64,000 nucleotides of DNA from contig NZ_KE650771.1 in NCBI RefSeq assembly GCF_000447295.1, forward strand, positions 1,600,730 to 1,664,729, written 5' to 3'. The stretch is from Fischerella sp. PCC 9431. GTDB lineage: Bacteria > Cyanobacteriota > Cyanobacteriia > Cyanobacteriales > Nostocaceae. Each line of letters begins with the position of its first letter. Position 1 is the first letter of the stretch. The translations under genes and the position numbers were made by a program. Under the pieces are notes generated by a model, which was not told the DNA's origin, did no database searches, and was given only the letters and a program-made list of their open reading frames with translations. Below, one piece after another: positions 25,687 to 34,253 of the stretch.

Positions 25687-26601
25687 TCATAATTTATACG
25701 CAAGAGCAAAGCGTTCGATACCAGCTAAATCAGTATAAATTTCAATATTGCAGTAGCTACCTTGTTTTTGTAGCATCTCTCGTACTGCATCCGCTTGTCC
25801 GGCCATCATCTCTATAAGCCACACTGCACCTGATTTTAAATAACTAGGGGAAGTTTCGATTAAATAGCGGATACAATCTAAACCGTCATCACCGCCATCA
25901 AGGGCTAAATGTGGCTCATGGTTAACAACTTCTGGTTGCAGGGTTGATACGGTACTGGTGGGGATATAAGGCGGGTTTGACACCATACCACTGAATTGTC
26001 CTTTTAAAGATTCCAGTGGTTCCCACCAATAACCTTGATAAAATTTAATGCGATCGCTCAGTCCAGCATTCTGAGCATTAATTTGAGCGATCACAATTGC
26101 TGCTGCTGAGTAATCAACCGCGTGAATTGTCGCTTTCTCCAAAGCATCTGCTAGTCCAATGGCGATCGCTCCGCTACCTGTTCCTAAGTCTACCCAGTGT
26201 CCTTGTTGGAGGCTGAAATTTTCCTTACTCTTAGCCACTGCTGCGACAGTAATATCAATCAAGTATTCAGTTTCAGGTCTAGGGATTAAAACCGCAGGAG
26301 AAACTGTAATTTTAAATTGTCGCCAAGGTGTAACTTTTGCAATGTATTGTACTGGCAGGCGTTCTTTTAATCGTTTTTGCCATAAAATATCTAGTTCTTC
26401 TAAAGGTAGCTGCAACTGGATATGCGATCGCTCTTTAAACGACTCCAAACGTAGCGCCAAACGATCTAAAGCAGCTATTTCTTGTAACAGCCAGTCTACT
26501 TCTGTAGGTGATACATCAGCAGCAATCGCAGCTGCGATCGCTGCTTGACGCCATTCCCAAAGTTGCAAACCAGAAGTTTCTTTTGCTTGTTGCTCTACCA
26601 T
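25687..26601 (-). CDS. prmC: release factor glutamine N5-methyltransferase
   Basis: PrmC methylates the Gln of the GGQ motif in RF1 and RF2, raising termination efficiency. The 304-residue protein has an N-terminal helical domain, the substrate-contact segment LIPRPETEYLID, the SAM loop VDLGTGSGAIAIGLA and the catalytic NPPY motif (VSNPPYIP). All are intact. Its start is followed upstream by a run of AGTTATC repeats. RF3 (10543-12174) works in the same process. Confidence 0.95.
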   Translation of the reverse strand: MVEQQAKETSGLQLWEWRQAAIAAAIAADVSPTEVDWLLQEIAALDRLALRLESFKERSHIQLQLPLEELDILWQKRLKERLPVQYIAKVTPWRQFKITVSPAVLIPRPETEYLIDITVAAVAKSKENFSLQQGHWVDLGTGSGAIAIGLADALEKATIHAVDYSAAAIVIAQINAQNAGLSDRIKFYQGYWWEPLESLKGQFSGMVSNPPYIPTSTVSTLQPEVVNHEPHLALDGGDDGLDCIRYLIETSPSYLKSGAVWLIEMMAGQADAVREMLQKQGSYCNIEIYTDLAGIERFALAYKL

Positions 26602-26608
26602 GATGAAC

Positions 26609-26635
26609 AGTTATCAGTTATCAGTTATCAGTTAA
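26609..26635. repeat. AGTTATC heptamer repeat upstream of prmC
   Basis: Three to four copies of CAGTTAT lie eight bases upstream of the prmC start. Inverted degenerate copies follow at about 26694-26732. Confidence 0.75.
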
Positions 26636-26736
26636 CTTACTTTGTTTTTCCCTGACTAAATATCACGAAGTCTAATGCATAGGAATAATATCAATCTGAT
26701 AACTGTTTACTGTTGACTGATAACTGATCGGGCTAG

Positions 26737-27564
26737 TTATTTTTTTGGTTGAGTGGGTGTTGTAGCAGCAGGCTTAGGTTTGATAGCTGGTGTAGTAGCT
26801 GTGCTAGGTGTATTAGTCCTTGGCTGCTTGCTGATATATTCTAAGCTATCAGAAGAGGGTACTAAAGTAACTTGTTTCAACCACTCATCATTTTTTTGCT
26901 GTAACGTTTGGATCACGCCTTCAATATCAACTACTTGAATTTCGGCTTTGGGAATATCTTTCTTAATCTGGTTCAATAGACCTTCCGCATCTTTTTGACT
27001 GAGAAACAAAGGCACAATTTCTTGATTGTTAGAACGCTTTTTGACTGCAACGTATCCTTTATCTGGCGATTGGACAATAAACACAGGTACAATCAATTGC
27101 TTGACCTGTTGACCTTTTTGACGTAGTAGTGTTTCTGCTGCTTGACGATCTTGCTGTCCAGGTTGCAGAGCAAACAAGACACGGTCTGGTTTATTTTTAT
27201 CTTCTTGCAGCTTTTTATAAATAACCCCCATTGGTACTGGTTTTACTTGCAGGGTTTTTACCATGTCCACAATCTTCGGGTCTTTTTGTTTCCGCAGTTG
27301 TTCTAAAAAAGCCTGTGCTTCCTGTCCGCTCATAAAAACATCTGCCACCGTGGTACTTTTTTGTCCATTTTGGGCAGGAGGTAGAGTGCGAGTTAAGGGT
27401 ACACCTTGAGGGTTAGTAAGAAGAAAAACAGGTACTTCATTCAGTTTTTCTGTTATTTGTTGTTCTGGTAATGCTAGTACTGGGGCATTTCCGCTAAAAA
27501 CTGTTGCCAGTAGAGTACTCCCCACTAAACCTAATGTTGTACCCCAGCGAACCAATGATTTCAT
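26737..27564 (-). CDS. Tic22-family periplasmic protein
   Basis: A 275-residue exported protein. Residues 1-32 form a signal peptide (MKSLVRWGTTLGLVGSTLLA, ending VLALPEQ). Two similar Tic22 halves follow: VPVFLLTNPQGVPL with a VADVFMSGQEAQAFLEQL helix, then VPVFIVQSPDKGYV with LFLSQKDAEGLLNQI. The C-terminus is a Pro/Thr/Lys-rich tail. Cyanobacterial Tic22 lies in the periplasm and aids outer-membrane biogenesis, including Omp85 and porins. ATG 27564 has AGGAG five bases ahead and is preferred over 27582. Confidence 0.93.
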   Translation of the reverse strand: MKSLVRWGTTLGLVGSTLLATVFSGNAPVLALPEQQITEKLNEVPVFLLTNPQGVPLTRTLPPAQNGQKSTTVADVFMSGQEAQAFLEQLRKQKDPKIVDMVKTLQVKPVPMGVIYKKLQEDKNKPDRVLFALQPGQQDRQAAETLLRQKGQQVKQLIVPVFIVQSPDKGYVAVKKRSNNQEIVPLFLSQKDAEGLLNQIKKDIPKAEIQVVDIEGVIQTLQQKNDEWLKQVTLVPSSDSLEYISKQPRTNTPSTATTPAIKPKPAATTPTQPKK

Positions 27565-28140
27565 GACTTCTCCTAGCATCAATATTTTTAATTAAATCAA
27601 AGGAATAGTTATATTCGCACAGAATCGACTAGTTTCTGTTATGGTATCCGTTTTGCTAGTAGATTGTGCAATTGTTGGTTTGTCAATTTCGCCTAAAGAT
27701 TGACAAACAGCAAAGTAACGTAGATAGATGCCTGCTATATGCCGCTTTCAAAAGGCGAAATATTTTCGCTGGTGAAGGCGACAAATGCCATTTTATTGCC
27801 TTACTATGCCATAGTTGACGCCATATGCAAGTCATTCGTTCCATCTACCACATGAAATGACTGCCTTAATTTACACATATCCCCAAATAAATTCAATTGG
27901 TTATTTATACCTCAAAGCTAGGCTAACAGCAAAGTTACAAAGTATTGTTCTCCCGCAAAAACAAGCAAATAAAGTGCAAATATAATTACCAAAAAATTTT
28001 TAATATCTTTCAGATTAAAATATAATCAATTTTTGTTTATTTATGAGAAAAACCAAATGCTCTATGTTTCTATATCTAGGTTTGGAGAAATAACATTTAA
28101 CTAACCAAAGTTGGAGGCGATAGATGACAGATTAAATGAT

Positions 28141-28162
28141 AGATATTGCGATCGCAATATCT
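28141..28162. repeat. 22-bp perfect palindrome with HIP1 core
   Basis: The octamer GCGATCGC at the centre is extended symmetrically by AGATATT and AATATCT. It could be a binding site for a dimeric protein or simply an extended HIP1 site. Confidence 0.7.
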
Positions 28163-28292
28163 ACTTAGTATAACTATCAACATAGTTTAATAATTACTAT
28201 AAGTCTGTTTAGATTTCTCTTATTTATCTCCTTAATAGAATTTTTATAGGATTCCTAACTAATTTGATGCTTGTTGGCGTGGTCTACGCTCT

Positions 28293-28301
28293 GCGCTTAC
28301 G
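28293..28301. repeat. left 9-bp target site duplication (GCGCTTACG)
   Basis: GCGCTTACG here is repeated in the same orientation at 29918-29926, directly outside the two inverted repeats. Confidence 0.9.
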
Positions 28302-28314
28302 CATTGGTCACAAG

Positions 28315-29697
28315 TTAAGGTTGTGAGCCAGTTGTCAAGGGGATTTTAGAAGGTGCTTGAAAGAAAAATTCAGATGTGCCTCGTTGTTTCTCAGGGAAAG
28401 GTGCAACAATGAGCTTCATGTTTGGTTTTCGTTGTCGTTTAACAATGCCTAAGTCCTGATTTTCAGGAGCAGCAAAATACTTGATAGGGTTAGATGCTAG
28501 ACCTTTTTGATGAGCAACGTAAAAATGATAAAAACCGCGATAAATCATTTCTAAAGAAATCTGGTCAAAGGGTAAGGAAAGCTCATCAGCTACAGCATCA
28601 CCTAAATCTACCAATACAGCATAAAATAACCATGTACCCCAAATTTGTAGCTGAATACCGTTCATTGAACCAGTCCATAAATAACTTAAGCCCAAGAGAC
28701 GTTTTACAGTATTAAAAGCATCTTCAATTCTCCATCTTCGTCGATATAAATCAGCCACTACATAGGGCGGTAAAATAGCGGGGTCAAGTACGCTAGTTAA
28801 ATAAGAGTGCCAAGCTTTACCAGAACGAACTTCAATTAAACGTAAGGTAATAAACGGAGTCTGTTTTGTACCAGAGCCCAGACGTATCAAACGGTCTTTT
28901 AGAGCATAACTATCAGTAAAAACTTGTTCGACCTTAATTGCAGCCCCTTTCTTAGGTCTAGTAATAAAGTGAACTTTTTGTTCAATTAATTGCAGCCAAA
29001 AGTTAAAATGATAAAATCCTCTATCCAGTAAAAGTAAAGTTTTTGCTGTGACTAAATTTAAAATCTCCGACTCTAGTTTAGTATCAGAAGCTTTAGGATT
29101 TTCCTGAAACCAAATCTCTACAGGTAGTCGGGTCATTAAGTCTATTACAGTTCCCATTTTTCCAGCTAATTGTCCTTTGGGGACATCTTCCAGGCTTTTG
29201 AGTTTACAAAATAATGCTTCTAAAGTAGAACTATCTACGAGCCAAATTTGGGGAAATTTGGTAATAGTAAACTGAATACTTTCTGGTAGAGTTCGTTTAT
29301 TTCTACTATGCCAAGTAGTTCTTAAATTAGGTAATAAATCTTTAAATACTGTTTCAAATAATTGAGCGGGAAACGTTAAAAACCGTTGAGATATTGCTTG
29401 TTGACTAACATTTTTGGGACTACACCACAGAAAGCCTTCTCTTGCTAACATTCTTGTTAACTCCGTGACTCCGGCTACGTCTCGCCAGAGTAGAGTTAGT
29501 ACCGCCGCTACCATTAACGGTAAGTTGAGAATTCTGTCTCTTAGTCCTAATTTGCGGTAGTCGTTTTCTTGTTTTGTGATGGCTGGTGTGAGTAACGTTT
29601 CTAGTTGCTGGGCAATTACTTCATCTTCCACCATCGGTCGTTGTGTCTTCTTCGCGTGGTCTCGATTAGTCTTTCGGCTTTGGCTCACGGTTCTCAC
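28315..29697 (-). CDS. IS4-family DDE transposase
   Basis: A 460-residue transposase that cuts and joins the ends of its own element. The catalytic acid residues are in WLVDSSTLEA, LLLLDRGFYHFNF and YRRRWRIEDAFNTVK. The last shows the IS4 signature Y-x2-R-x3-E-x6-K in full. The N-terminus carries a basic segment. The stop lies 13 bases inside the left inverted repeat. The frame is undamaged, so it may be active. A strong hairpin lies about 100 bases upstream of the start, still inside the element. Confidence 0.95.
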   Translation of the reverse strand: MRTVSQSRKTNRDHAKKTQRPMVEDEVIAQQLETLLTPAITKQENDYRKLGLRDRILNLPLMVAAVLTLLWRDVAGVTELTRMLAREGFLWCSPKNVSQQAISQRFLTFPAQLFETVFKDLLPNLRTTWHSRNKRTLPESIQFTITKFPQIWLVDSSTLEALFCKLKSLEDVPKGQLAGKMGTVIDLMTRLPVEIWFQENPKASDTKLESEILNLVTAKTLLLLDRGFYHFNFWLQLIEQKVHFITRPKKGAAIKVEQVFTDSYALKDRLIRLGSGTKQTPFITLRLIEVRSGKAWHSYLTSVLDPAILPPYVVADLYRRRWRIEDAFNTVKRLLGLSYLWTGSMNGIQLQIWGTWLFYAVLVDLGDAVADELSLPFDQISLEMIYRGFYHFYVAHQKGLASNPIKYFAAPENQDLGIVKRQRKPNMKLIVAPFPEKQRGTSEFFFQAPSKIPLTTGSQP

Positions 29698-29774
29698 AAT
29701 CGCTCAATTACTTGTTTTAACTGAGTTTCACATGATTTTTCCTGAAAGCAAATATTACCCGCAGATTCATTGAT

Positions 29775-29848
29775 AATGATAATCAAATAAAGGAGTGGGG
29801 GAAGAGGCGAGCGACGCTCGCCTCTTCCCCCACGGCACGATTATCATT
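29775..29848. repeat. 19-bp perfect hairpin with outer arms inside the IS
   Basis: Bases 29795-29813 pair perfectly with 29815-29833 around one A (stem GTGGGGGAAGAGGCGAGCG). Outside it AATGATAATC (29775-29784) pairs with GATTATCATT (29839-29848). It sits upstream of the transposase start, where read-through transcripts would fold it. Confidence 0.85.
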
Positions 29849-29917
29849 CTTATACATATTTATTTCTACTCAAAGACGTATTGACAAAATTCGCTCACTT
29901 TTAACTTGTGACCAATG

Positions 29918-29926
29918 GCGCTTACG
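29918..29926. repeat. right 9-bp target site duplication (GCGCTTACG)
   Basis: Exact copy of 28293-28301, adjoining the right inverted repeat. It continues into CAAAGCTGTC, the right part of the interrupted sequence. Confidence 0.9.
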
Positions 29927-29940
29927 CAAAGCTGTCTAAA

Positions 29941-29973
29941 CAAAAAACCCTAGAACAATTAAATGCTCTAGGG
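29941..29973 (-). terminator. terminator of tRNA-Pro
   Basis: On the minus strand CCCTAGA pairs with TCTAGGG across a 12-base loop and runs into TTTTTTG. It lies 15 bases after the tRNA 3' end. Confidence 0.85.
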
Positions 29974-29987
29974 ATGAAGTTTTTAAG

Positions 29988-30061
29988 TCGGGATGACAGG
30001 ATTTGAACCTGCGGCATCCTGCTCCCAAAGCAGGCGCGCTACCAAGCTGCGCTACATCCCG
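29988..30061 (-). tRNA. tRNA-Pro (anticodon UGG)
   Basis: The minus strand reads CGGGATGTAGCGCAGCTTGG onward and folds into a 74-base cloverleaf. The acceptor stem CGGGATG pairs with CATCCCG, the anticodon loop TTTGGGA holds TGG, the T-loop is GGTTCAAATCC, and the discriminator is A. CCA is not encoded. The insertion sequence lies 71 bases downstream of the 3' end, a common neighbour for tRNA genes, though the tRNA itself is intact. Confidence 0.97.
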
Positions 30062-30267
30062 TTGATTACTCTTAATAGTTTACCACAATCAAGCGCATTC
30101 AAGCAAAATTATAGATTAAGTTGCAGGTATTTACTCTACAGCCTTTGACCATAGTATATTTACTTTCGTGCAAACGATAAGTAAGTATATAAGAAATTTA
30201 TCCATATGTCAAGCGACATACTCTTGGCGCTGCCACAAGTAGACAGCGCGGACTTCTCGCTGACTGA

Positions 30268-30813
30268 TTACTGAGGATACCAAAACATACCTTTAATACC
30301 TTCTGGGTCAGACATAAAACCCAAAGTTCGATAGAAGTCTACAACATGTGGATCTGCAAACAGAGTCACATTGCTAATTTCTTCACTCCTCAGTTTTTTG
30401 AGTACGTATTTCATGAGTGCTTTACCCAGTCCTTTGGCTTGAAATTCCGGATGAACTACCACATCCCAAATCGTGGCATTAAAAGCATGATCTGAGGTAG
30501 CACGGGCAAAACCAATGAGCCGCCTTTTATTACCTCGCACTTGCCACATGGAAGCAACGAGAAAACTATGCTCAATAGCTTTTTTGACTTTTCTCAAAGG
30601 ACGACGCGACCAACCAACCGCATCACATAGTTCTTCAAGTTCATATAAATCAATATCTCGTTCTGTACTAAAAACAATGCGAGCCTCCTGGGCAGAAGCT
30701 TCTTTGACACCATTGGAATTACCAACAGTGTCCACTGTATACTCTTCAAAGGAAGTAGTTTTACTTGTTGCGATCGGTTCAGAAGCACTAAACCAAGTTT
30801 TCCAAAAACCCAT
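30268..30813 (-). CDS. GNAT acetyltransferase, Ycf52-like
   Basis: A 181-residue acetyltransferase with an N-terminal extension of about 45 residues. The acetyl-CoA motif is [21 protein letters not shown] and the C-terminal [16 protein letters not shown] segment is typical. The GFARATSD and [12 protein letters not shown] stretches match the paralogue at 23409-23837. The group resembles the plastid-encoded Ycf52 of red algae and nuclear NSI/GNAT enzymes of plants, which acetylate plastid proteins. The substrate in this organism is unknown. Confidence 0.9.
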   Translation of the reverse strand: MGFWKTWFSASEPIATSKTTSFEEYTVDTVGNSNGVKEASAQEARIVFSTERDIDLYELEELCDAVGWSRRPLRKVKKAIEHSFLVASMWQVRGNKRRLIGFARATSDHAFNATIWDVVVHPEFQAKGLGKALMKYVLKKLRSEEISNVTLFADPHVVDFYRTLGFMSDPEGIKGMFWYPQ

Positions 30814-31202
30814 GCCAGCGTGGTTCGGGTAGTATAACTGAATTAGTTTCTAATGAAAGAATGTTTTTTAACGCTTGACTGAAATTTCTGTCTAAGTATC
30901 TCTCTCACATCCGAGATTTTTGGCGTTGTCGAGATTTCCAATGACAGTTCTCAGTAATCGTTTACTTCACATCAATCATTTTCAACTTTAGCATTTTGTG
31001 GTAAGGCTAGGAGAAATTAAGCCAAAGCACAACTAGCTAGAAAATGGGTGCGGGAGAACTGAGGGTGTAGGGGTGTAAAAAGAGCCATATTTTTATTCAC
31101 CCTAGTGTACGCAGTTTATGATGGCTACTTAAAACAAAATCACACACAAAATATAATTAACGCTTTAGATTTGATCACAGCAAGCAAGGCTTACTTCCAA
31201 AA
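30814..31202. other. divergent intergenic region, nothing recognised
   Basis: Shared upstream region of the GNAT gene and the gene at 31203. I see no gene and no strong dyad. A GAAAATGGGTGCGGGAGAACTGAGGGTGTAGGGG-like G-rich patch lies near 31042-31076. Confidence 0.45.
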
Positions 31203-31922
31203 ATGGCTTCTGGTTTAAAATCTTCGACACTCGAACTCATAAAACGCTTTAATCGCTCATTTCCTCAGTTTTATGAACAATTTGTCAGCAGTGAAATTCA
31301 ATTGCAAAATTTGCGGTTAGCTTACCGTCTCTATAAAAGCAGACGCGCGGTTATTGAACTGAAGCCAGAAGGTAGCAAAAGTGCCTTGCATTTCGCTTAC
31401 CGTAACCAATCGTTTCTGTTGAGCGATATATTTGGTGTACTAGCTGCTTATGGGCTAACGATTCACGGTTTAAGTTTATACGGTCAGATCAAATCGCCGA
31501 TGCTAGTATTTATCAAACTGCTGGTTTCGCGTGGTAGTAAAGCTCTGAGCGAGAAAACATCAGAAAATGTTTGTCGTGCTATTCGAGAGGCTTTAGCAGG
31601 GCGATTTGAAGTAGAAGAAATGCTGGCAGTAGAATTTAACCTTGATATTGGTTTAGAGCAGGTACAAACCGAATTTTATGTTGATCCAGTCTTTCATCTA
31701 CCGGCTTTAGTAATAGAGGCTGATAACCAACCAGGATTATTTTATAAAGCGATGTATGCCATTTGGCAGGAAGACCTTTTGGTAGTTAATGCCAATTTGC
31801 TAGTATGGCGTGGACGTACGCGCTTAATTCTTTATTTGTTAGGACCTAATGAAAGTCTTATCCCAGAATACTTGGGTCACAAAATAGCTGAAGGCGTACG
31901 ACAGAGATTGTTGGGCAATTGA
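31203..31922 (+). CDS. conserved hypothetical protein with ACT-like halves
   Basis: A 239-residue soluble protein. Two segments look like ACT-type ligand-binding folds: FLLSDIFGVLAAYGLTIHGLSLYG at about 80-103 and LPALVIEADNQPGLFYKAMYA with DLLVVNANLLVWRGRTRLILYL in the second half. The pattern 'pGLFykaMyaIwqe' followed by a beta hairpin resembles ACT repeats of GlnD-like regulators. No catalytic domain is attached. I do not know its function, and the ACT reading is by eye. Confidence 0.7.
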   Translation: MASGLKSSTLELIKRFNRSFPQFYEQFVSSEIQLQNLRLAYRLYKSRRAVIELKPEGSKSALHFAYRNQSFLLSDIFGVLAAYGLTIHGLSLYGQIKSPMLVFIKLLVSRGSKALSEKTSENVCRAIREALAGRFEVEEMLAVEFNLDIGLEQVQTEFYVDPVFHLPALVIEADNQPGLFYKAMYAIWQEDLLVVNANLLVWRGRTRLILYLLGPNESLIPEYLGHKIAEGVRQRLLGN

Positions 31923-32049
31923 AAAAACATCATTAGTTATTAGTCATTAATCAATTGTCATTGATCATTTGTCTTAATTAATTTTTGAGTTTTGACTATT
32001 GACCGATACTTCTTTAATGGTGTGAAGCAAGCAGATTATCTTTGGAGTC

Positions 32050-32081
32050 AATCTAAAATCTAAAATCTAAAATCTAAAATC
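32050..32081. repeat. heptameric TCTAAAA repeat, about four copies
   Basis: AATCTAAAATCTAAAATCTA and a further copy lie 43 bases upstream of the hydrolase start and end in CGAATGAC, as in the copy at 15811. Confidence 0.8.
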
Positions 32082-32123
32082 GAATGACTGAGTCGTACTC
32101 ACTCTTAGGAGTACGATAGAAGT

Positions 32124-33056
32124 ATGGCTACCATTGAAATCTTGGGCGTTCCACACGCATACGAACTTACAGTTCCCACGTCCTATCCCCATACTTTGGT
32201 ATTTGTTCACGGTTGGCTCAATAGTCGTGGCTATTGGCAACCTGTGATTTCTCGCTTGTCAGGTGATTTTCAGTGTTTATCTTACGATTTGAGGGGTTTT
32301 GGTGAATCTCAGTCTAAGAAATACGCCGATTTTATTCATCAGGGAGTTTCTTTTGAACTGGGTTCTATTCACCGCAGCGACTTTGTGAATCCATTCGAGT
32401 CCCTTTATACGCCAGCAGCCTATGCACAGGATTTAACAGTTCTGTTAGAACAGCTAAATATTACCAGTGCTTGGCTTGTTGGTCATTCCTTGGGGGGTAC
32501 GATCGCTCTTTGGGGAACTGCTCAGAAGCCTGATCGCATTCGCGGAGTTATCTGTATCAACTCTGGTGGTGGGATTTATCTCAAAGAAGCCTTTGAGCAG
32601 TTTCGTTTAGCAGGTCAACGATTTTTACAAATTCGTCCTCGATGGCTTAGTCAAGTACCTTTAATTGATTTGCTGTTTACTAGAGCTAGTGTGGTGCGTC
32701 CTTTAGAACGCTACTGGGCCCGTCAACGGATCATTGATTTTATTAGTGCCGATCCAGAAGCAGCTTTAGGAGCATTGTTAGATTCTACAACAGAGGATGA
32801 AATTAACCGTTTACCTCAGCTAGTATCCCAACTCAAACAGCCAATTTATTTCCTTGCGGGTGCTCAAGACAAAGTAATGGAACCCAAATATGTCCATCAT
32901 TTAGCCAGTTTTCATCCGTTGTTTCAATACAGTGGTAACAATGTGATCGAAATTCCTAATTGTGGTCATCTAGCTATGTTAGAGCAACCAGACGCGGTCG
33001 CTGACCATATCCGCTCAATTGTTTTTCAACACTTGGAAATAGGAGTGAGGGACTAG
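32124..33056 (+). CDS. alpha/beta hydrolase
   Basis: A 310-residue alpha/beta hydrolase. The oxyanion segment FVHGWLNSRGYWQPV is near the start, the nucleophile elbow is GHSLGG (serine at about 123), the acid lies in AGAQDKVM, and the catalytic histidine in NCGHLAML. The triad is therefore complete. The cap region (180-230) is helical and Arg-rich. Substrate is unknown; esterase or lipase-like activity is the family default. Its stop overlaps the edge of a composite repeat, and it is convergent with tsaD. Confidence 0.9.
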   Translation: MATIEILGVPHAYELTVPTSYPHTLVFVHGWLNSRGYWQPVISRLSGDFQCLSYDLRGFGESQSKKYADFIHQGVSFELGSIHRSDFVNPFESLYTPAAYAQDLTVLLEQLNITSAWLVGHSLGGTIALWGTAQKPDRIRGVICINSGGGIYLKEAFEQFRLAGQRFLQIRPRWLSQVPLIDLLFTRASVVRPLERYWARQRIIDFISADPEAALGALLDSTTEDEINRLPQLVSQLKQPIYFLAGAQDKVMEPKYVHHLASFHPLFQYSGNNVIEIPNCGHLAMLEQPDAVADHIRSIVFQHLEIGVRD

Positions 33057-33209
33057 GGATATCGGATCGGGGATCGGGGACAAGGGACAAAGGACAAGGG
33101 AAGGGATAAGGGAGACAAGGAAGACAAGGGAGAAGGGATAATAACCAATGCCCCATGCGCCATGCCCCGATCCCCGATCCCCGATCCCTAATGCCCGATC
33201 CCTGATCCA
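33057..33209. repeat. composite repeat between convergent genes
   Basis: A G arm (GGATCGGGGATCGGGGACAA) and GACAAGG units lead to the centre ATAATAACCAATGCCCCATG, then a C arm of CCCGATCCCCGATCCC units. The order matches the copies at 20241 and 50779. It fills the whole gap between the hydrolase and tsaD stops. Confidence 0.85.
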
Positions 33210-34253
33210 CTACCCCCGATACAACTCCATTACCTGTGTTAATCCGAGGCGAGATTGAACACCAAGAGTTAAAGGTGAGGTATGACCCCGGCTTAAATGG
33301 TCACAGGCGGCGCAACCAATCATAGCGGCGTTGTCGGTGCAATATTTGAGGGGAGGAAATAAAACCCTGAGATTATGTTCTGTGGCTGCGGCTTGTAAGC
33401 GTTTTCTTAAACCACTGTTAGCTGCGACACCACCACCGACGGCGATTGTATTGAGACCGTAGTCGATCGCACAAGTTATTGCTCTTTTCGTAAGCGATCG
33501 CGCGACTGTATCTTGAAAACTGGCTGCGACATCTGCCACAGGTACTGGTTGCTCTTGTTTCTCAAACTGTTGTACTAGCCGCAGCACAGCTGTTTTTAAG
33601 CCACTAAAACTCGCATCATAGGGATGATACCCACCATTTGGTAAAGAAACTCTCCCTTCTGGCAGGCTAAAGGCTTGGGAATTTCCTTGTTGTGCTAATT
33701 TATCTATGATGGGACCGCCAGGATATCCTAGTTTTAAAAGGCGGGCGACTTTATCAAAGGCTTCACCAGCAGCATCATCACGAGTTTCGCCCAGAGTTTC
33801 GTACACGCCACAATCTTTGACATAAATCAAGCTTGTGTGTCCGCCGGAAACTAGCAAGCTTAAAAAAGGAGGCTCTAGGCTTGGTTCGCTAAGGTAAGTC
33901 GCGTAAATGTGACCTTCCAAATGATGGACACCCAAAAATGGTTTGTTATGTACCATTGCCAGAGTTTTCGCAGCAGTTAATCCAACCAGCAGCGCTCCTA
34001 CTAGCCCAGGCGCACAAGTGGCGGCGATCGCATCTATCCCTTGCCAATCGAGCTGGGCTTGTTCTAAAGCTTGAGCGATCGCCAAATTAATAATTTCTAA
34101 ATGCTGTCTGGAAGCCACTTCCGGCACTACACCACCATATTGGCTGTGGACAGGAATTTGAGACGTAACAATATTACTTATTACTTGACGATTGTTAACA
34201 ATTGCTACAGCAGTTTCATCACAGCTGGTTTCTATCGCTAAAACGCTTGCCAT
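33210..34253 (-). CDS. tsaD: tRNA N6-adenosine threonylcarbamoyltransferase
   Basis: TsaD transfers threonylcarbamoyl from the AMP ester to A37 of ANN-decoding tRNAs. The 347-residue protein has the metal motif HLEGHIYA with both histidines, the N-terminal ASKHA strand [15 protein letters not shown], and the family segment [12 protein letters not shown]. The start is the ATG at 34253; a GTG at 34256 immediately precedes it. The partner enzyme for the first step is encoded at 24875-25462. Confidence 0.96.
   Translation of the reverse strand: MASVLAIETSCDETAVAIVNNRQVISNIVTSQIPVHSQYGGVVPEVASRQHLEIINLAIAQALEQAQLDWQGIDAIAATCAPGLVGALLVGLTAAKTLAMVHNKPFLGVHHLEGHIYATYLSEPSLEPPFLSLLVSGGHTSLIYVKDCGVYETLGETRDDAAGEAFDKVARLLKLGYPGGPIIDKLAQQGNSQAFSLPEGRVSLPNGGYHPYDASFSGLKTAVLRLVQQFEKQEQPVPVADVAASFQDTVARSLTKRAITCAIDYGLNTIAVGGGVAANSGLRKRLQAAATEHNLRVLFPPLKYCTDNAAMIGCAACDHLSRGHTSPLTLGVQSRLGLTQVMELYRG

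Larger units (their letters stand above)
27565..28301. other. intergenic between Tic22 and the insertion sequence
   Basis: No gene is supported. It holds a 10-bp inverted repeat, GTTTGTCAAT (27678-27687) and ATTGACAAAC (27699-27708), and a perfect 22-bp palindrome at 28141-28162 built around GCGATCGC. The end reads CTACGCTCTGCGCTTACG, the left part of a repeat split by the insertion sequence. Confidence 0.55.
28302..29917 (-). mobile_element. complete IS4-type insertion sequence, 1616 bp
   Basis: The ends are perfect 17-bp inverted repeats: CATTGGTCACAAGTTAA at 28302-28318 and its complement at 29901-29917. Partial similarity runs inward (GTGAGC, then TTGTCAA). A 9-bp direct repeat GCGCTTACG flanks both ends. 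One intact DDE transposase fills most of the element on the minus strand. Removing the element and one duplicate rejoins CTACGCTCTGCGCTTACGCAAAGC. Good ends, an exact duplication and an intact frame suggest a recent insertion. Confidence 0.93.

Noticed and set aside
28302-30061. Integrative element using the tRNA-Pro gene as attachment site
   Set aside because: The insertion sequence has its own 9-bp duplication outside the tRNA. There is no integrase and no duplicated tRNA end.
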